Notes: generated by a model from the letters alone, not told the origin. A stretch of 64,000 nucleotides of DNA from Bacillota bacterium (GCA_023424965.1 JAFADI010000095.1:33146-97145), one strand, 5' to 3'. Shown: positions 52,665 through 62,050, counted from the first letter of the stretch. Numbers and translations: made by a program.

Positions 52665-54839
52665 TTGGCTGGACCGGGTTTGAATGTAAAGAAGAGACTG
52701 CTTGCCACGCTTGTGATTTTTTCCATGTTGATGACGGCCATGGTCGTGAGGGTCGGGTGGATTCAGATCGTCAATGGTGAAGAGCTTCAGAAGGATGCCT
52801 TTGAACAGCATACCAGGGGCAGGGTGATCAGTCCCATCCGGGGCTCCATTACAGACAGGAATGGGAAGGAGCTGGCCATCAGTGCGTCGGTGGAAACCAT
52901 CTCCGTGAATCCCCAGGAAATAAAGAGCTCAAAGAAGGACTCCGAAGCCATCGCCGACAAACTGGCGGAAATTCTCAAGCTGGACAGGGAAAAGGTCGCA
53001 AAAAAAGTGAAGGCGTCCAGCAGGTATGAAATCATCCAGCGGAAGGTCGACAAGGAGATCGGCGACCAGATCAGGGCCTGGAAGCAGGAAGAAAAGCTGG
53101 CGGGCATTTACGTGGATGAAGATACGAAGCGTTTTTACCCCAACAGAAACCTCGCCGCCCACGTGATAGGCTTCACAGGGTCAGACAACCAGGGCCTTGA
53201 TGGGATTGAGGCCATGATGGAGCAGTACCTGAAGGGGGTTCCCGGCAAGATACTGAGTGAAGTGGATGCCAAGGGAAGGGGTATGCCTTTTAAAGAAGAG
53301 CGGCACATTGATGCCCAGGACGGTTTGAATGTGGTGCTGACCATTGATGAAGCGGTCCAGCATTTTGCGGAAAAAGCTCTTGAAAAAGCCATTGACGACA
53401 ATAAGGTTTTAAATGGTGCCGCAGCCATTGTCATGGACCCCAGAAGCGGGGAGATCCTTGCCATGGCATCAAAGCCCGACTTTGACCTCAACAATCCCAC
53501 GGCGCCCCCTCCCGGCGTGGATCCTGCCACCTGGAAGGGAAACACCCAGGAAGGCATTAAAATGCTACAGGAAACGGTGTGGAGGAACAAGGCCGTTGTG
53601 GATACCTATGAACCGGGTTCCACCTTTAAAGCCATTACTTCTTCCGCAGGACTGGAGGAAAATGTGGTGAGGCCCGACAGCCCTGTAACCGACGTTACGG
53701 TTACTGTGGGGGGATGGCCCATCAACTGTTGGAAGCCCAATGCCCACGGCAACGAAACCTTTACAGAGGGTGTATATAACTCCTGCAATCCTGTGTTTGT
53801 CAGGGTGGCCCAGAGCCTGGGGGTTGACAGGTTTTACAAATACGTGAAGGCCTTCGGATTCATGGAGAAAACAGGAATCGACCTGCCCGGAGAGGCCCAG
53901 AGCATCTTCCACAAACGCCCTACGGAAGTGGATATGGCGGCGGCGTCTTTCGGACAGCGTTTTCAAATTACTCCCATACAGCTTATCACTGCCTATGGGG
54001 CCATTGCCAACGGGGGTAAGCTCATGAAGCCCCATCTGGTAAAGGAAATCACCGACCAGGAAGGAAATATTGTCAAAAAGATTGAGCCTGAGGTGGTGCG
54101 CAATGTCATTTCCAAAAAGACCTCCGACGAATTGAAGACCATCCTGGAAGGGGTTGTATCCATCGGCACCGGTAAAAATGCCTATGTCAAAGGGTACCGG
54201 GTTGCAGGTAAGACGGGTACGTCGGAGACCACCGAAACCAAAACCAAGGGAAGGTATATCGCATCCTTCTCTGCTTTTGCACCTGCCGACAATCCTGTCG
54301 TATGCGCACTGATCATTCTTGACCATCCCAATGTCTATCCCCACACCGGAGGTGTCATCGGCGCTCCTGTGGCGGGAAAGCTGGTGGAGGACGTGCTGAA
54401 CTACATGGGTGTGGAGCGCAGGTATACGGAGCAGGATAAGAATTCCATGCTGCAGGAAGTCTATGTGCCGGATGTGAGGAACAAGAGCATCGAGGATGCA
54501 AAGAAAGCTCTTGCAGAATTCGGGCTGGCATATAAAATAGAAGGAAATGGGAATAATACAGGTACTGTTGCGGACCAGATGCCAAAGCCCAATGCAAGCG
54601 TCCCGCAGAAGTCCGTGGTCATCCTGTACACCAATAAAGGGGCTCAGACGGTAATGGCCAGGGTTCCGGACCTCATAAACAAAAATGTCTATGAAGCGAC
54701 CCAGGCCCTTCAGGATGCGGGCCTCAACATAAAAGCCAATGGTCTGGGCATTGCCATCAGCCAGAGCCAGAAGGCGGGAACCGAGGTGCCGAAAGGCTCC
54801 ATCATCACCACGGAGTTCAGGCACCTGGATACGGAGTAA
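52665..54839 (+). CDS. Class B penicillin-binding protein with two PASTA domains (SpoVD/PbpB-type)
   Basis: This protein of about 724 residues has an N-terminal anchor, a dimerisation domain (RGSITDRNGKELAIS), the transpeptidase motifs STFK (in EPGSTFKAIT), SCN (in YNSCNPVF) and KTGT (in VAGKTGTSET), and two C-terminal PASTA repeats. Two PASTA copies resemble Bacillus Pbp2B; SpoVD usually has one. TTG 52665, six bases after AAGGGGGA, is the best start; an earlier in-frame ATG at 52596 lacks support. Confidence 0.9.
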   Translation: MAGPGLNVKKRLLATLVIFSMLMTAMVVRVGWIQIVNGEELQKDAFEQHTRGRVISPIRGSITDRNGKELAISASVETISVNPQEIKSSKKDSEAIADKLAEILKLDREKVAKKVKASSRYEIIQRKVDKEIGDQIRAWKQEEKLAGIYVDEDTKRFYPNRNLAAHVIGFTGSDNQGLDGIEAMMEQYLKGVPGKILSEVDAKGRGMPFKEERHIDAQDGLNVVLTIDEAVQHFAEKALEKAIDDNKVLNGAAAIVMDPRSGEILAMASKPDFDLNNPTAPPPGVDPATWKGNTQEGIKMLQETVWRNKAVVDTYEPGSTFKAITSSAGLEENVVRPDSPVTDVTVTVGGWPINCWKPNAHGNETFTEGVYNSCNPVFVRVAQSLGVDRFYKYVKAFGFMEKTGIDLPGEAQSIFHKRPTEVDMAAASFGQRFQITPIQLITAYGAIANGGKLMKPHLVKEITDQEGNIVKKIEPEVVRNVISKKTSDELKTILEGVVSIGTGKNAYVKGYRVAGKTGTSETTETKTKGRYIASFSAFAPADNPVVCALIILDHPNVYPHTGGVIGAPVAGKLVEDVLNYMGVERRYTEQDKNSMLQEVYVPDVRNKSIEDAKKALAEFGLAYKIEGNGNNTGTVADQMPKPNASVPQKSVVILYTNKGAQTVMARVPDLINKNVYEATQALQDAGLNIKANGLGIAISQSQKAGTEVPKGSIITTEFRHLDTE

Positions 54840-54840
54840 A

Positions 54841-54880
54841 GGGACTGAAATATTACTTTGACGAAGCTATAAAATTTTAA
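54841..54880. repeat. Repeat element A, core-deleted copy
   Basis: GGGACTGAAATATTACTTTG is followed directly by ACGAAGCTATAAAATTTTAA, matching left and right arms of element A with the central part missing. It starts immediately after the PBP stop codon. Confidence 0.5.
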
Positions 54881-54898
54881 AATACGGGAGGGTTTAAG

Positions 54899-56347
54899 AT
54901 GTTGCTGAAGGAATTGATCAAGGGAATGGATATCGTGGATGTGAAGGGGAATATCGACATAGAGATTGAAAACATTGCCTATGATTCGAGAAAAGTGAAA
55001 AATGGGTCGATGTTTACGTGCATCCAGGGTTTTAAAGCGGACGGACACGATTTCATCCCCATGGCCGTACAGAATGGGGCCAGGGCCCTTCTTGTGCAGA
55101 AAAGCGTGGAGGCGGGAGAGGATATTACAGTCATAAGGGTAAAGGATACAAGGTTTGCCACCGCCCTGATGGCCAGCCGGTTTTTCGGCAATCCCTCCGG
55201 AAAGTTTGAGCTGGTTGGTGTCACGGGCACCAAGGGAAAAACCACCACCACCTATATGATCAAGGCCATATTGGAGGCTGCAAACAAGAAGGTGGGCCTT
55301 ATCGGCACCATTGTGAACAGCATCGGCAGTGAGGTTTTGCCGGCGGAGAGGACCACACCGGAGTCCTATGACCTGCAGGCGCTTTTTGCAGAGATGGTGG
55401 AAAAGAAAGTGGACGGTGTTGTCATGGAGGTTTCCTCCCATGCCCTGGACCTGCACCGGGTCAGCGGAAGCGATTTTGACATCGGCATTTTTACCAACCT
55501 TTCCAGGGATCATCTGGATTTTCATGAAACCTTTGAGAACTATCTGAATGCCAAAATAAAGCTTTTCAAACTGTGTAAACAGGGGCTTGTGAACATCGAC
55601 AACGAATATGGGCGGGAGGTCGTAAAAAGAGCGGAATGCCCGTTATATACCATGGGCATTGACAATGAGGCCGACATTAAAGCCTATGACATTGTGACCC
55701 ATCCCGGCAGCGTGGAATTCAAGGTCCATACTCCCTGGGGCGAAGGGGATATGAAAGTCAATATACCCGGACGCTTCAGCGTATACAATGCCATGTGTGC
55801 CATCGGGGCCTGTTCCATCATGGGAATACCCCTGGAGGATATAAAGCAGGGGCTGCTTCATGTCAGCGTTCCCGGAAGGGCCGAAGTAGTTCACGCCGGA
55901 AAGGATTTCACCATCATCATCGACTATGCCCATACTCCCGACAGCCTTGAGAACATACTCAAGACCGTCAAAAGCTATGCGCCGGGCCGGGTGGTCTGCA
56001 TGTTCGGATGCGGGGGAGACAGGGATAAGACCAAGAGGCCCATTATGGGCGAAATTTCAGGGGTACTGGCGGATTTCACCATCATCACCTCCGATAACCC
56101 CAGAACCGAGGAACCGGCTACCATCATTGAGGACATCGAAGGGGGCATCAAAAATTCCGGGGCCTCTTATATAACCATCGTAGACCGCCGTGAAGCCATC
56201 CGCTATTCAATTGAGCAGGCACAGAAGAATGATATTATCGTCCTTGCGGGGAAGGGCCATGAAACATACCAGATCTTTAAGGACAAAACCATCCATTTTG
56301 ACGAGAGAGAAGTTGTAGATGAAATATTAAGAGGGATAAGAGAGTGA
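54899..56347 (+). CDS. murE: UDP-MurNAc-tripeptide synthetase MurE
   Basis: MurE adds the third amino acid to the peptidoglycan stem. The 482-residue enzyme has TGTKGKTTTTYM near residue 109, EVSSHALDLHRVS, and DNPRTEEP near residue 400. The DNPR motif is typical of meso-diaminopimelate addition. GGGAGGG precedes the ATG. Confidence 0.96.
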   Translation: MLLKELIKGMDIVDVKGNIDIEIENIAYDSRKVKNGSMFTCIQGFKADGHDFIPMAVQNGARALLVQKSVEAGEDITVIRVKDTRFATALMASRFFGNPSGKFELVGVTGTKGKTTTTYMIKAILEAANKKVGLIGTIVNSIGSEVLPAERTTPESYDLQALFAEMVEKKVDGVVMEVSSHALDLHRVSGSDFDIGIFTNLSRDHLDFHETFENYLNAKIKLFKLCKQGLVNIDNEYGREVVKRAECPLYTMGIDNEADIKAYDIVTHPGSVEFKVHTPWGEGDMKVNIPGRFSVYNAMCAIGACSIMGIPLEDIKQGLLHVSVPGRAEVVHAGKDFTIIIDYAHTPDSLENILKTVKSYAPGRVVCMFGCGGDRDKTKRPIMGEISGVLADFTIITSDNPRTEEPATIIEDIEGGIKNSGASYITIVDRREAIRYSIEQAQKNDIIVLAGKGHETYQIFKDKTIHFDEREVVDEILRGIRE

Positions 56348-56364
56348 AATAGGGAGGTCGATGC

Positions 56365-57744
56365 ATGGAACAACTTACTTGCAAGGATATTGTTTGTGCT
56401 GCGGGCGGAGAATTGATCTGTGGCAGCCTTGAAACGAAAGTTTCAGGAATTTCAACGGATTCGAGAAAAATAAGCGGCGGTGACCTGTTCATCCCCATTG
56501 CCGGAGAGCGGTTCGACGGGCACGATTTTGTGGCCGGCTCCCTGGAAGCAGGGGCGGTGGCTGCTCTCACCCATAAAGACATGGAACCGGTCTCCGGGAA
56601 AACCGTCATAAAAGTGGGAGATACCTTAAAAGCTTTGGGTGCCATTTCAGCTTACTACAAAAATAAATTTCCCATTCCCTTTGTGGCCGTAACGGGCAGT
56701 GTGGGGAAAACGAGCACCAAGGACATGATCTGGAGCGTTCTCAGACAGGCCAGCAACGTTTTGCGGACAGAAGGGAATTTCAACAACGAGATCGGCCTTC
56801 CCCTGACCCTGTTCAACCTGGACCGCACCCACGAAGCAGGGGTCATCGAAATGGGCATGAGCGGCTTCGGGGAGATCAGTCGGCTGACCAATATCGTCAA
56901 ACCGGACATTGCAGTTATAACCAATATCGGCATGGCACATATCGAGAAGCTGGGCTCAAGACAAAACATACTCAAAGCGAAAATGGAGATACTGGAAGGA
57001 CTGAAAAGCGGCGGGCTGCTGGTATTAAACGGGGATGATCCCCTGCTCCACGGCCTGAAGGATTTTCTCAAGGTGCGCACGGTATTCTATGGCATTGAAG
57101 AAGGTCACGATTACCAGGCATACAATGTGGAATCCCGTGGGGAACAGGGTACTTTCTTTGAAATATCCATCGGAAGCCGGGAATACAAGGTGCAGGTACC
57201 GGTACCGGGGATACATAACGTATACAATGCCCTGGCAGCAATTGCGGTAGGCCTGGAACTGAAGCTCCCCATAGAGATTGTTTTGAAGGGCATTGCCCAA
57301 TTCAGCCCGGGTAAAATGAGGCTCAACATCCTATCCCACCATGGATTCAAAATCATCAACGATGCCTACAACGCCAGCCCTCAATCCATGGAGGCGGCCA
57401 TCAGCGTTTTGAAGGATGTGGGAGAAGGAGTCAGAACTTTTGCCGTTCTGGGAGACATGCTGGAAATGGGCGATTGGGCTCCCAAAGCTCATCGGGATGT
57501 GGGGAAATTTGCATTTTTACAAGGAATAAAATATATTATTACTGTAGGGGAGAACGGGGCACATATCGCGCAAGGAGCCGTTGAAGCAGGAGCTGACCGC
57601 AGCAGCGTGTTCTCCTTCGAAACCAACTTCCAGGCCCTGCACTTTTTAAAGGATAGGGTGAAGGATGGGGATGTTCTGCTGGTGAAGGGCTCCCGGGGAA
57701 TGAAGATGGAAGAGATCGTCGAGGGTTTGACAAGCGGAATCTGA
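56365..57744 (+). CDS. murF: UDP-MurNAc-tripeptide D-Ala-D-Ala ligase MurF
   Basis: MurF adds D-Ala-D-Ala to the stem peptide. The 459-residue enzyme has TGSVGKTSTKDMI near residue 110, EMGMSGFGEISRLT, INDAYNASPQSMEAA and LGDMLEMG. GGGAGG precedes ATG 56365. It follows murE after 17 bases. Confidence 0.96.
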   Translation: MEQLTCKDIVCAAGGELICGSLETKVSGISTDSRKISGGDLFIPIAGERFDGHDFVAGSLEAGAVAALTHKDMEPVSGKTVIKVGDTLKALGAISAYYKNKFPIPFVAVTGSVGKTSTKDMIWSVLRQASNVLRTEGNFNNEIGLPLTLFNLDRTHEAGVIEMGMSGFGEISRLTNIVKPDIAVITNIGMAHIEKLGSRQNILKAKMEILEGLKSGGLLVLNGDDPLLHGLKDFLKVRTVFYGIEEGHDYQAYNVESRGEQGTFFEISIGSREYKVQVPVPGIHNVYNALAAIAVGLELKLPIEIVLKGIAQFSPGKMRLNILSHHGFKIINDAYNASPQSMEAAISVLKDVGEGVRTFAVLGDMLEMGDWAPKAHRDVGKFAFLQGIKYIITVGENGAHIAQGAVEAGADRSSVFSFETNFQALHFLKDRVKDGDVLLVKGSRGMKMEEIVEGLTSGI

Positions 57745-57808
57745 GGATGTAAAATAAATTGTTTTAAAACTGGAAGGAATATTTTAAATCCCTTTAGGAG
57801 AGAGAAAA

Positions 57809-58801
57809 TTGAATTTGACAATGAATGTTTCCATACAGGTGCTGGCCTTTTCCGTCACCCTCATATTGGCGCTGATCAGCGGCCCCATCCTGATACCGGT
57901 GCTGACCCGGCTGAAGTTCGGTCAGACCGTGAGGGATGACGGTCCTGCAACTCATTTCAAGAAAACCGGAACACCCACCATGGGGGGCGTGATATTTCTC
58001 ATCCCCCTGCTGCTGGTTTCGGTTTATTATGCATTCAGTGATATAAGAATATTGCCCCTGGTTTTTGTAACATTCGGTTTTGGAGCCATCGGCTTTATCG
58101 ATGATTTCATCAAGGCTGTGAAGAAACGCAAGGACGGTCTTTATGCGGGACAGAAAATGTCGGGACTGCTGATCATCGCCGCGCTGTTTGCCCTGTATGT
58201 GGACCGGTACACCGATGTGGGCACCGACATCATCATTCCGTTCCTGGGGATTGATGCAACCATCGACCTTGTATGGCTTTTTGTCCCTTTTACCGTCTTT
58301 GTGCTGATTGCTGTTACAAATTCGGTAAACATTACCGACGGCCTTGATGGCCTTGCGGCCAGCATAACCCTGGTGGTGGTGCTTTTCTTCACCGTGGCGG
58401 CCATGATGCGGAGTGAATGGGACTATATCAAGGTGTTTTCTTCCATCATCGCCGGAGGCTGCCTGGGATTCCTGGTATTCAATGTTCATCCCGCCAGGGT
58501 CTTCATGGGAGATACGGGCGCCCTCGCACTGGGCGGAGCCGTGGGAGCCATCGCGGTTATGATGAAGATGCCTCTTTTTATCATCATTGTAGGGGCCATC
58601 TATGTGATCGAAGCCTTGTCGGTAATCCTGCAGGTAGGCTCTTTTAAATTAAGAGGCAAAAGAATCTTGAAAATGGCGCCGCTGCACCATCATTTTGAAC
58701 TGTCCGGCTGGAAGGAAACAAGCGTGGTGTGGGCGTTCCTGATTGCCACGGTGATCTGTTGCCTGCTGGGCTTTGCCGCTTTAAGATGCAGGTTTTTTTA
58801 A
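57809..58801 (+). CDS. mraY: Phospho-MurNAc-pentapeptide translocase MraY
   Basis: MraY makes lipid I in the cytoplasmic membrane. The 330-residue polytopic protein has DDGPATHFKKTGTPTMGG near residue 43, GFIDDFIKAVKKR, NITDGLDGLA near residue 175, and MAPLHHHFEL near the end. The start is probably TTG 57809, preceded by GGAGAG. It is followed by the structured gap before ftsW. Confidence 0.96.
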   Translation: MNLTMNVSIQVLAFSVTLILALISGPILIPVLTRLKFGQTVRDDGPATHFKKTGTPTMGGVIFLIPLLLVSVYYAFSDIRILPLVFVTFGFGAIGFIDDFIKAVKKRKDGLYAGQKMSGLLIIAALFALYVDRYTDVGTDIIIPFLGIDATIDLVWLFVPFTVFVLIAVTNSVNITDGLDGLAASITLVVVLFFTVAAMMRSEWDYIKVFSSIIAGGCLGFLVFNVHPARVFMGDTGALALGGAVGAIAVMMKMPLFIIIVGAIYVIEALSVILQVGSFKLRGKRILKMAPLHHHFELSGWKETSVVWAFLIATVICCLLGFAALRCRFF

Positions 58802-58806
58802 ATCAA

Positions 58807-58943
58807 CCCACATACCGGGGACATGGAGAATAGCTTGAAGGACCTGTGTCCGGAAAGCATGCACCGCAGGTGCATTGAATTGGATTAACCCCAGGAGCCA
58901 GGTGCGGCAATTCACTTGGCGCATCTGGGGCATGGAGGTTAAT
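58807..58943 (+). promoter_or_regulatory. Leader-hairpin element C, copy 2, upstream of ftsW/spoVE
   Basis: After a partial element (CCCACATACCGGGGACATGG) and a hairpin ATGCACC/GGTGCAT, GATTAACCCCA leads into CCAGGTGCG/CGCATCTGG around the loop GCAATTCACTTGG, ending GGGGCATGGAGG. The stem differs from the yqfC copy but still pairs with one G-T wobble, and the loop and tail are conserved. It directly provides the ribosome site of the next gene. Confidence 0.6.
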
Positions 58944-60050
58944 ATGACTGCAAAAAAACCTTTTGATTTCTGGATATTCACTACGGTACTGGTGCTGCTT
59001 TCCCTGGGCATTATCATGGTGTTCAGCGCCAGTGCGGCTTATGCATACAACTACATGCAGGATACCTATTATTTCCTCAAGCAGCAGTTGATTTCGGCCG
59101 GATTGGGCCTTTTGGTCATGTTTGTCACCATGCAGATCGACTATAAAAAGTTGGGGAAATGGTCCTCACTGCTGCTGGTTGTAAGCATCATACTGCTCAT
59201 CCTTGTCCGTATTCCGGGCATCGGAAGCAAGATCAACGGGGCGTGGCGGTGGTTTTATATAGGACCGCTGCATTTTCAGCCTTCGGAAATAGCAAAGCTT
59301 GCCGTAATTATTTTCTTTTCTTACAGCTTATCCAAGCGGAAGGACCAGCTTCAGTATTTTTTTAAGGGCCTGGTTCCCTATCTTCTGCTTATCGGTGTGT
59401 TTGCAATCCTGTTGATTCTGGAGCCCCACCTGAGCGGTACAATTCTTATTGCTTCCGTTGCCTGCATCATATTGTTCAATGCGGGAGCGAGAATCAGACA
59501 CTTTGTGGCGCTTTCCCTTCCCGCGGCCGCAGCGCTGGTGGCGGCGGTAGTAACTTCGGAATACAGGCTTGCCAGGGTAACTTCTTTTTTAGACCCATGG
59601 AAAGATCTACAGGGGGATGGCTGGCAGGTGGTACAGTCACTCTATGCCATCGGCTCCGGAGGACTTTTCGGAAGGGGCCTGGGGCACAGCCTGCAAAAGT
59701 TTCTTTACATCCCTGAGCCCCACAACGATTTCATATTTTCCATCCTGTCGGAGGAACTTGGTTTTATCGGAGTGGTGGCGGTTCTGACCCTTTTCCTTAT
59801 CTTCATCTGGAGAGGCATTAAGGTTTCCATCAATGCGCCGGATGTTTTCGGCAGCTTGATGGCCGTTGGAATTACCTCCCTTGTGGGAGTCCAGGTACTG
59901 ATCAATGTTGCGGTAGTTACCTCTTCCATGCCTGTAACAGGTATGCCGCTTCCGTTTTTTAGCTATGGGGGGACATCTTTGATATTCTTAATGTTTGGCG
60001 TTGGAATTTTGTTGAACATCTCAAGGTATGCAAACTATGAAAGAATATGA
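58944..60050 (+). CDS. SEDS-family glycosyltransferase FtsW/SpoVE
   Basis: This protein of about 368 residues has ten helices and the SEDS motifs FSASAAYAYNY, IGPLHFQPSEIAKLAVI, WQVVQSLYAIGSGGLFGRGLG and SEELGFIG. It lies between mraY and murG, the position of spoVE in Bacillus and ftsW in many bacteria. SpoVE polymerises spore cortex while FtsW serves septation; the sequence alone does not decide. GGAGG precedes ATG 58944. Confidence 0.93.
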   Translation: MTAKKPFDFWIFTTVLVLLSLGIIMVFSASAAYAYNYMQDTYYFLKQQLISAGLGLLVMFVTMQIDYKKLGKWSSLLLVVSIILLILVRIPGIGSKINGAWRWFYIGPLHFQPSEIAKLAVIIFFSYSLSKRKDQLQYFFKGLVPYLLLIGVFAILLILEPHLSGTILIASVACIILFNAGARIRHFVALSLPAAAALVAAVVTSEYRLARVTSFLDPWKDLQGDGWQVVQSLYAIGSGGLFGRGLGHSLQKFLYIPEPHNDFIFSILSEELGFIGVVAVLTLFLIFIWRGIKVSINAPDVFGSLMAVGITSLVGVQVLINVAVVTSSMPVTGMPLPFFSYGGTSLIFLMFGVGILLNISRYANYERI

Positions 60051-60061
60051 GGTGAACGGTT

Positions 60062-61165
60062 GTGAGAGTCTTAATTACCGGAGGGGGAACCGCAGGGCAT
60101 ATAAACCCCGGGTTGACCATTGCAAAATATATTCAGCAAAAGGATCCTGATGCCGAAATAATCTTTGTGGGTACACAAAAGGGCCTTGAGACAAAGCTGG
60201 TTCCCAGGGAGGGTTTTGAACTGAAAACCATCCGGGTGAGAGGCTTTGTGAGAAGGCTTTCCCTGGATACGCTGGTAGCGGTGAAAGAATTGTTCCAGGG
60301 CATTTTTGAAGCCAGGAGCGTGCTGCGCAAATTCAAGCCCGATATCGTCATAGGAACAGGCGGTTATGTGTGCGGACCGGTGGTTTTTAACGCCGCGTTG
60401 ATGAGCATACCCACGGTGATTCACGAGCAAAACGCCTTTCCGGGTGTGACAAACAGGCTGCTGGCAAGATTTGTGGATGCGGTTGCCATCAGCTTTAAAG
60501 AATCGACGGGATATTTCAAAAGTGCAAAGAATCTTGTTTTGACGGGAAATCCCATCAGGGCGGAGATCCTGCAGGCCGACAGGGCCACAGCCAGGAGGAA
60601 GCTGGGTATTCCTCACGAAGCTCCGCTGGTGGTGGTTTTCGGTGGCAGCAGAGGTGCGGAAAGAATCAATGAGTCCGCCGCCGAAATGCTCTTGAAGCAT
60701 CATAAGAGCACGGATTTTCATGCGATTTTTGCCACCGGGGAGGCCCAGTTTGAAAAAATAAACGGCAGGATGGGCGGAAATAAGCTGCCGGCGGTAAATG
60801 TTGTCCCCTACATTTTCAACATGGGTGATGTCATGGCTGCCGCAGACCTGATGATCTGCAGAGCCGGGGCCATAACCATCGGAGAGCTGACGGCAATGGG
60901 CGTTCCATCCGTCATCATTCCATCGCCCTATGTAACGGCAAACCACCAGGAGCATAATGCAAGAGCTCTGGAGGAGCAGGGGGCGGCGGTGGTCATCCTG
61001 GAAAAAGATTTAAACGGGCACATCCTTTACAATCAAGTGATGGATCTCCTGAAAAACAGGGAACAGCTGTCCAAAATGTCGAGGAATGCCAGAAAAGCGG
61101 GAATTACCAATGCCACGGAAAAAATCTATTCCATCGTACAGGAGCTGAAGGCCTCCCGCAAATAA
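60062..61165 (+). CDS. murG: Lipid II synthase MurG
   Basis: MurG transfers GlcNAc to lipid I. The 367-residue enzyme has GGGTAGHINPGLTIA at the N-terminus, GTGGYVCGPV, HEQNAFPGVTNRLLA, VFGGSRGAERIN and the C-terminal RAGAITIGELTAMG with PSPYVTANHQEHNA. The start is GTG 60062. It is the last complete gene of the cluster. Confidence 0.96.
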   Translation: MRVLITGGGTAGHINPGLTIAKYIQQKDPDAEIIFVGTQKGLETKLVPREGFELKTIRVRGFVRRLSLDTLVAVKELFQGIFEARSVLRKFKPDIVIGTGGYVCGPVVFNAALMSIPTVIHEQNAFPGVTNRLLARFVDAVAISFKESTGYFKSAKNLVLTGNPIRAEILQADRATARRKLGIPHEAPLVVVFGGSRGAERINESAAEMLLKHHKSTDFHAIFATGEAQFEKINGRMGGNKLPAVNVVPYIFNMGDVMAAADLMICRAGAITIGELTAMGVPSVIIPSPYVTANHQEHNARALEEQGAAVVILEKDLNGHILYNQVMDLLKNREQLSKMSRNARKAGITNATEKIYSIVQELKASRK

Positions 61166-61244
61166 GCCCTTGAGGTCCAAAGTAACACTTTTGTAGACCC
61201 AGCATACAATAATAATGTAGCCTATGGTCAGCGGAGGTGTTTAG

Positions 61245-61607
61245 ATGAGTAGGTTGGTCATAACCGGCGGGCAGAAGTTAAAGGGTGAAATTGTTGTAGA
61301 CGGTTCAAAAAATGCAGTGCTTCCTATCCTTGCGGCAGCGGTGTTGAATGGAGGTTCCAACGTTATAAAAAACTGTCCCAGGCTGAAAGATGTTGAAATA
61401 ATGCTTGAAATTTTGAGAAAAATAGGCTGCAGCATTGAGGTCGAAGGGAATACGATAATTATAGACTCGTCCGGTATAAACAGCACAACGGTCCCTGAGG
61501 AGTATGCTGTTGAGATGAGATCTTCCATTGTTTTTTTAGGACCCATATTGTCAAGATTCGGCAGAGCCACAGTAGGGCATCCGGGGGGCTGTGACAGCAC
61601 TGTGTAA
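61245..61607 (+). pseudogene. murA: Truncated MurA (UDP-GlcNAc 1-carboxyvinyltransferase) fragment
   Basis: The first 115 residues are normal MurA (VITGGQKLKGEIVVDGSKNA, with the K-N catalytic context, to SRFGRATVGHPGGC). The reading frame then ends after DSTV, just at the region of the catalytic PGGC Cys. Normal MurA has about 415 residues. Neither of the other frames downstream resembles MurA, so this is a real loss of the last 300 residues. A functional murA must exist elsewhere. GGAGGTG precedes the ATG. Confidence 0.85.
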
Positions 61608-61635
61608 ATTAAAAATGAATAGACTTGGAAATGGG

Positions 61636-61670
61636 AAGAGAATTGCTTCAAGCGGTAATTCTCTTTATTT
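61636..61670 (+). terminator. Terminator-like hairpin after the murA fragment
   Basis: AAGAGAATT (61636) and AATTCTCTT (61657) form a 9-bp stem, followed by TATTTATGCTTTT. It may end the truncated cluster transcript. Confidence 0.5.
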
Positions 61671-61698
61671 ATGCTTTTAAGCGGCACAAATCCGGGCA

Positions 61699-61730
61699 TT
61701 AAAACAGCGCCTTTAGCCAAAGGCGCTGTT
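61699..61730 (-). terminator. Terminator of the SASP gene
   Basis: AACAGCGCCTTT/AAAGGCGCTGTT is a 12-bp perfect stem with a 4-base loop; on the minus strand it follows the SASP stop and continues into TTTTAATG. Confidence 0.8.
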
Positions 61731-61740
61731 GAAGGAAGAA

Positions 61741-61911
61741 CTATCGATTAGAAGTATATGCCTCGAAAACTTTTTGCGTTATTCTTCCGCCTATTTTGCC
61801 AGCCTCCCAAGATGTCAAGTCACCGTTATAACCCTGTTTCAGGTTAACTCCAACCTCTTTTGCTACGCTTTGTTTCATGTTTGCAAAAACAGTATTCTTA
61901 CTTCTGGACAC
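61741..61911 (-). CDS. Alpha/beta-type small acid-soluble spore protein
   Basis: This 56-residue product contains the SASP core (MKQSVAKEVGVNLKQGYNGD, then LTSWEAGKIGGRITQKVFEA). Alpha/beta SASPs coat DNA in dormant spores. The normal R in GDLTSREAG is W here and the N-terminus is short. The start is GTG 61911, with AGGTGAT just before it; a longer open frame upstream is not part of the gene. Confidence 0.88.
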   Translation of the reverse strand: MSRSKNTVFANMKQSVAKEVGVNLKQGYNGDLTSWEAGKIGGRITQKVFEAYTSNR

Positions 61912-62050
61912 AATATCACCTCGCTTATATGAGATTTGGAACATCATTAATAATTTAGACAAGTTGCTAAAATTTATGCAACATGAAGTTATGTAAATAA
62001 TGGGTAATTTGATGCGGCAGTAATATAACCTTAAAATGCGTGCTGAAAAT

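Noticed and set aside
53565..54824. A 419-residue open frame on the minus strand across the PBP gene
   Set aside because: Antisense to the transpeptidase and PASTA coding sequence; composition is typical of a shadow frame.
61245..61680. A simple frameshift explaining the short murA
   Set aside because: The other forward frames after 61590 do not continue MurA, so a single base error would not restore it.
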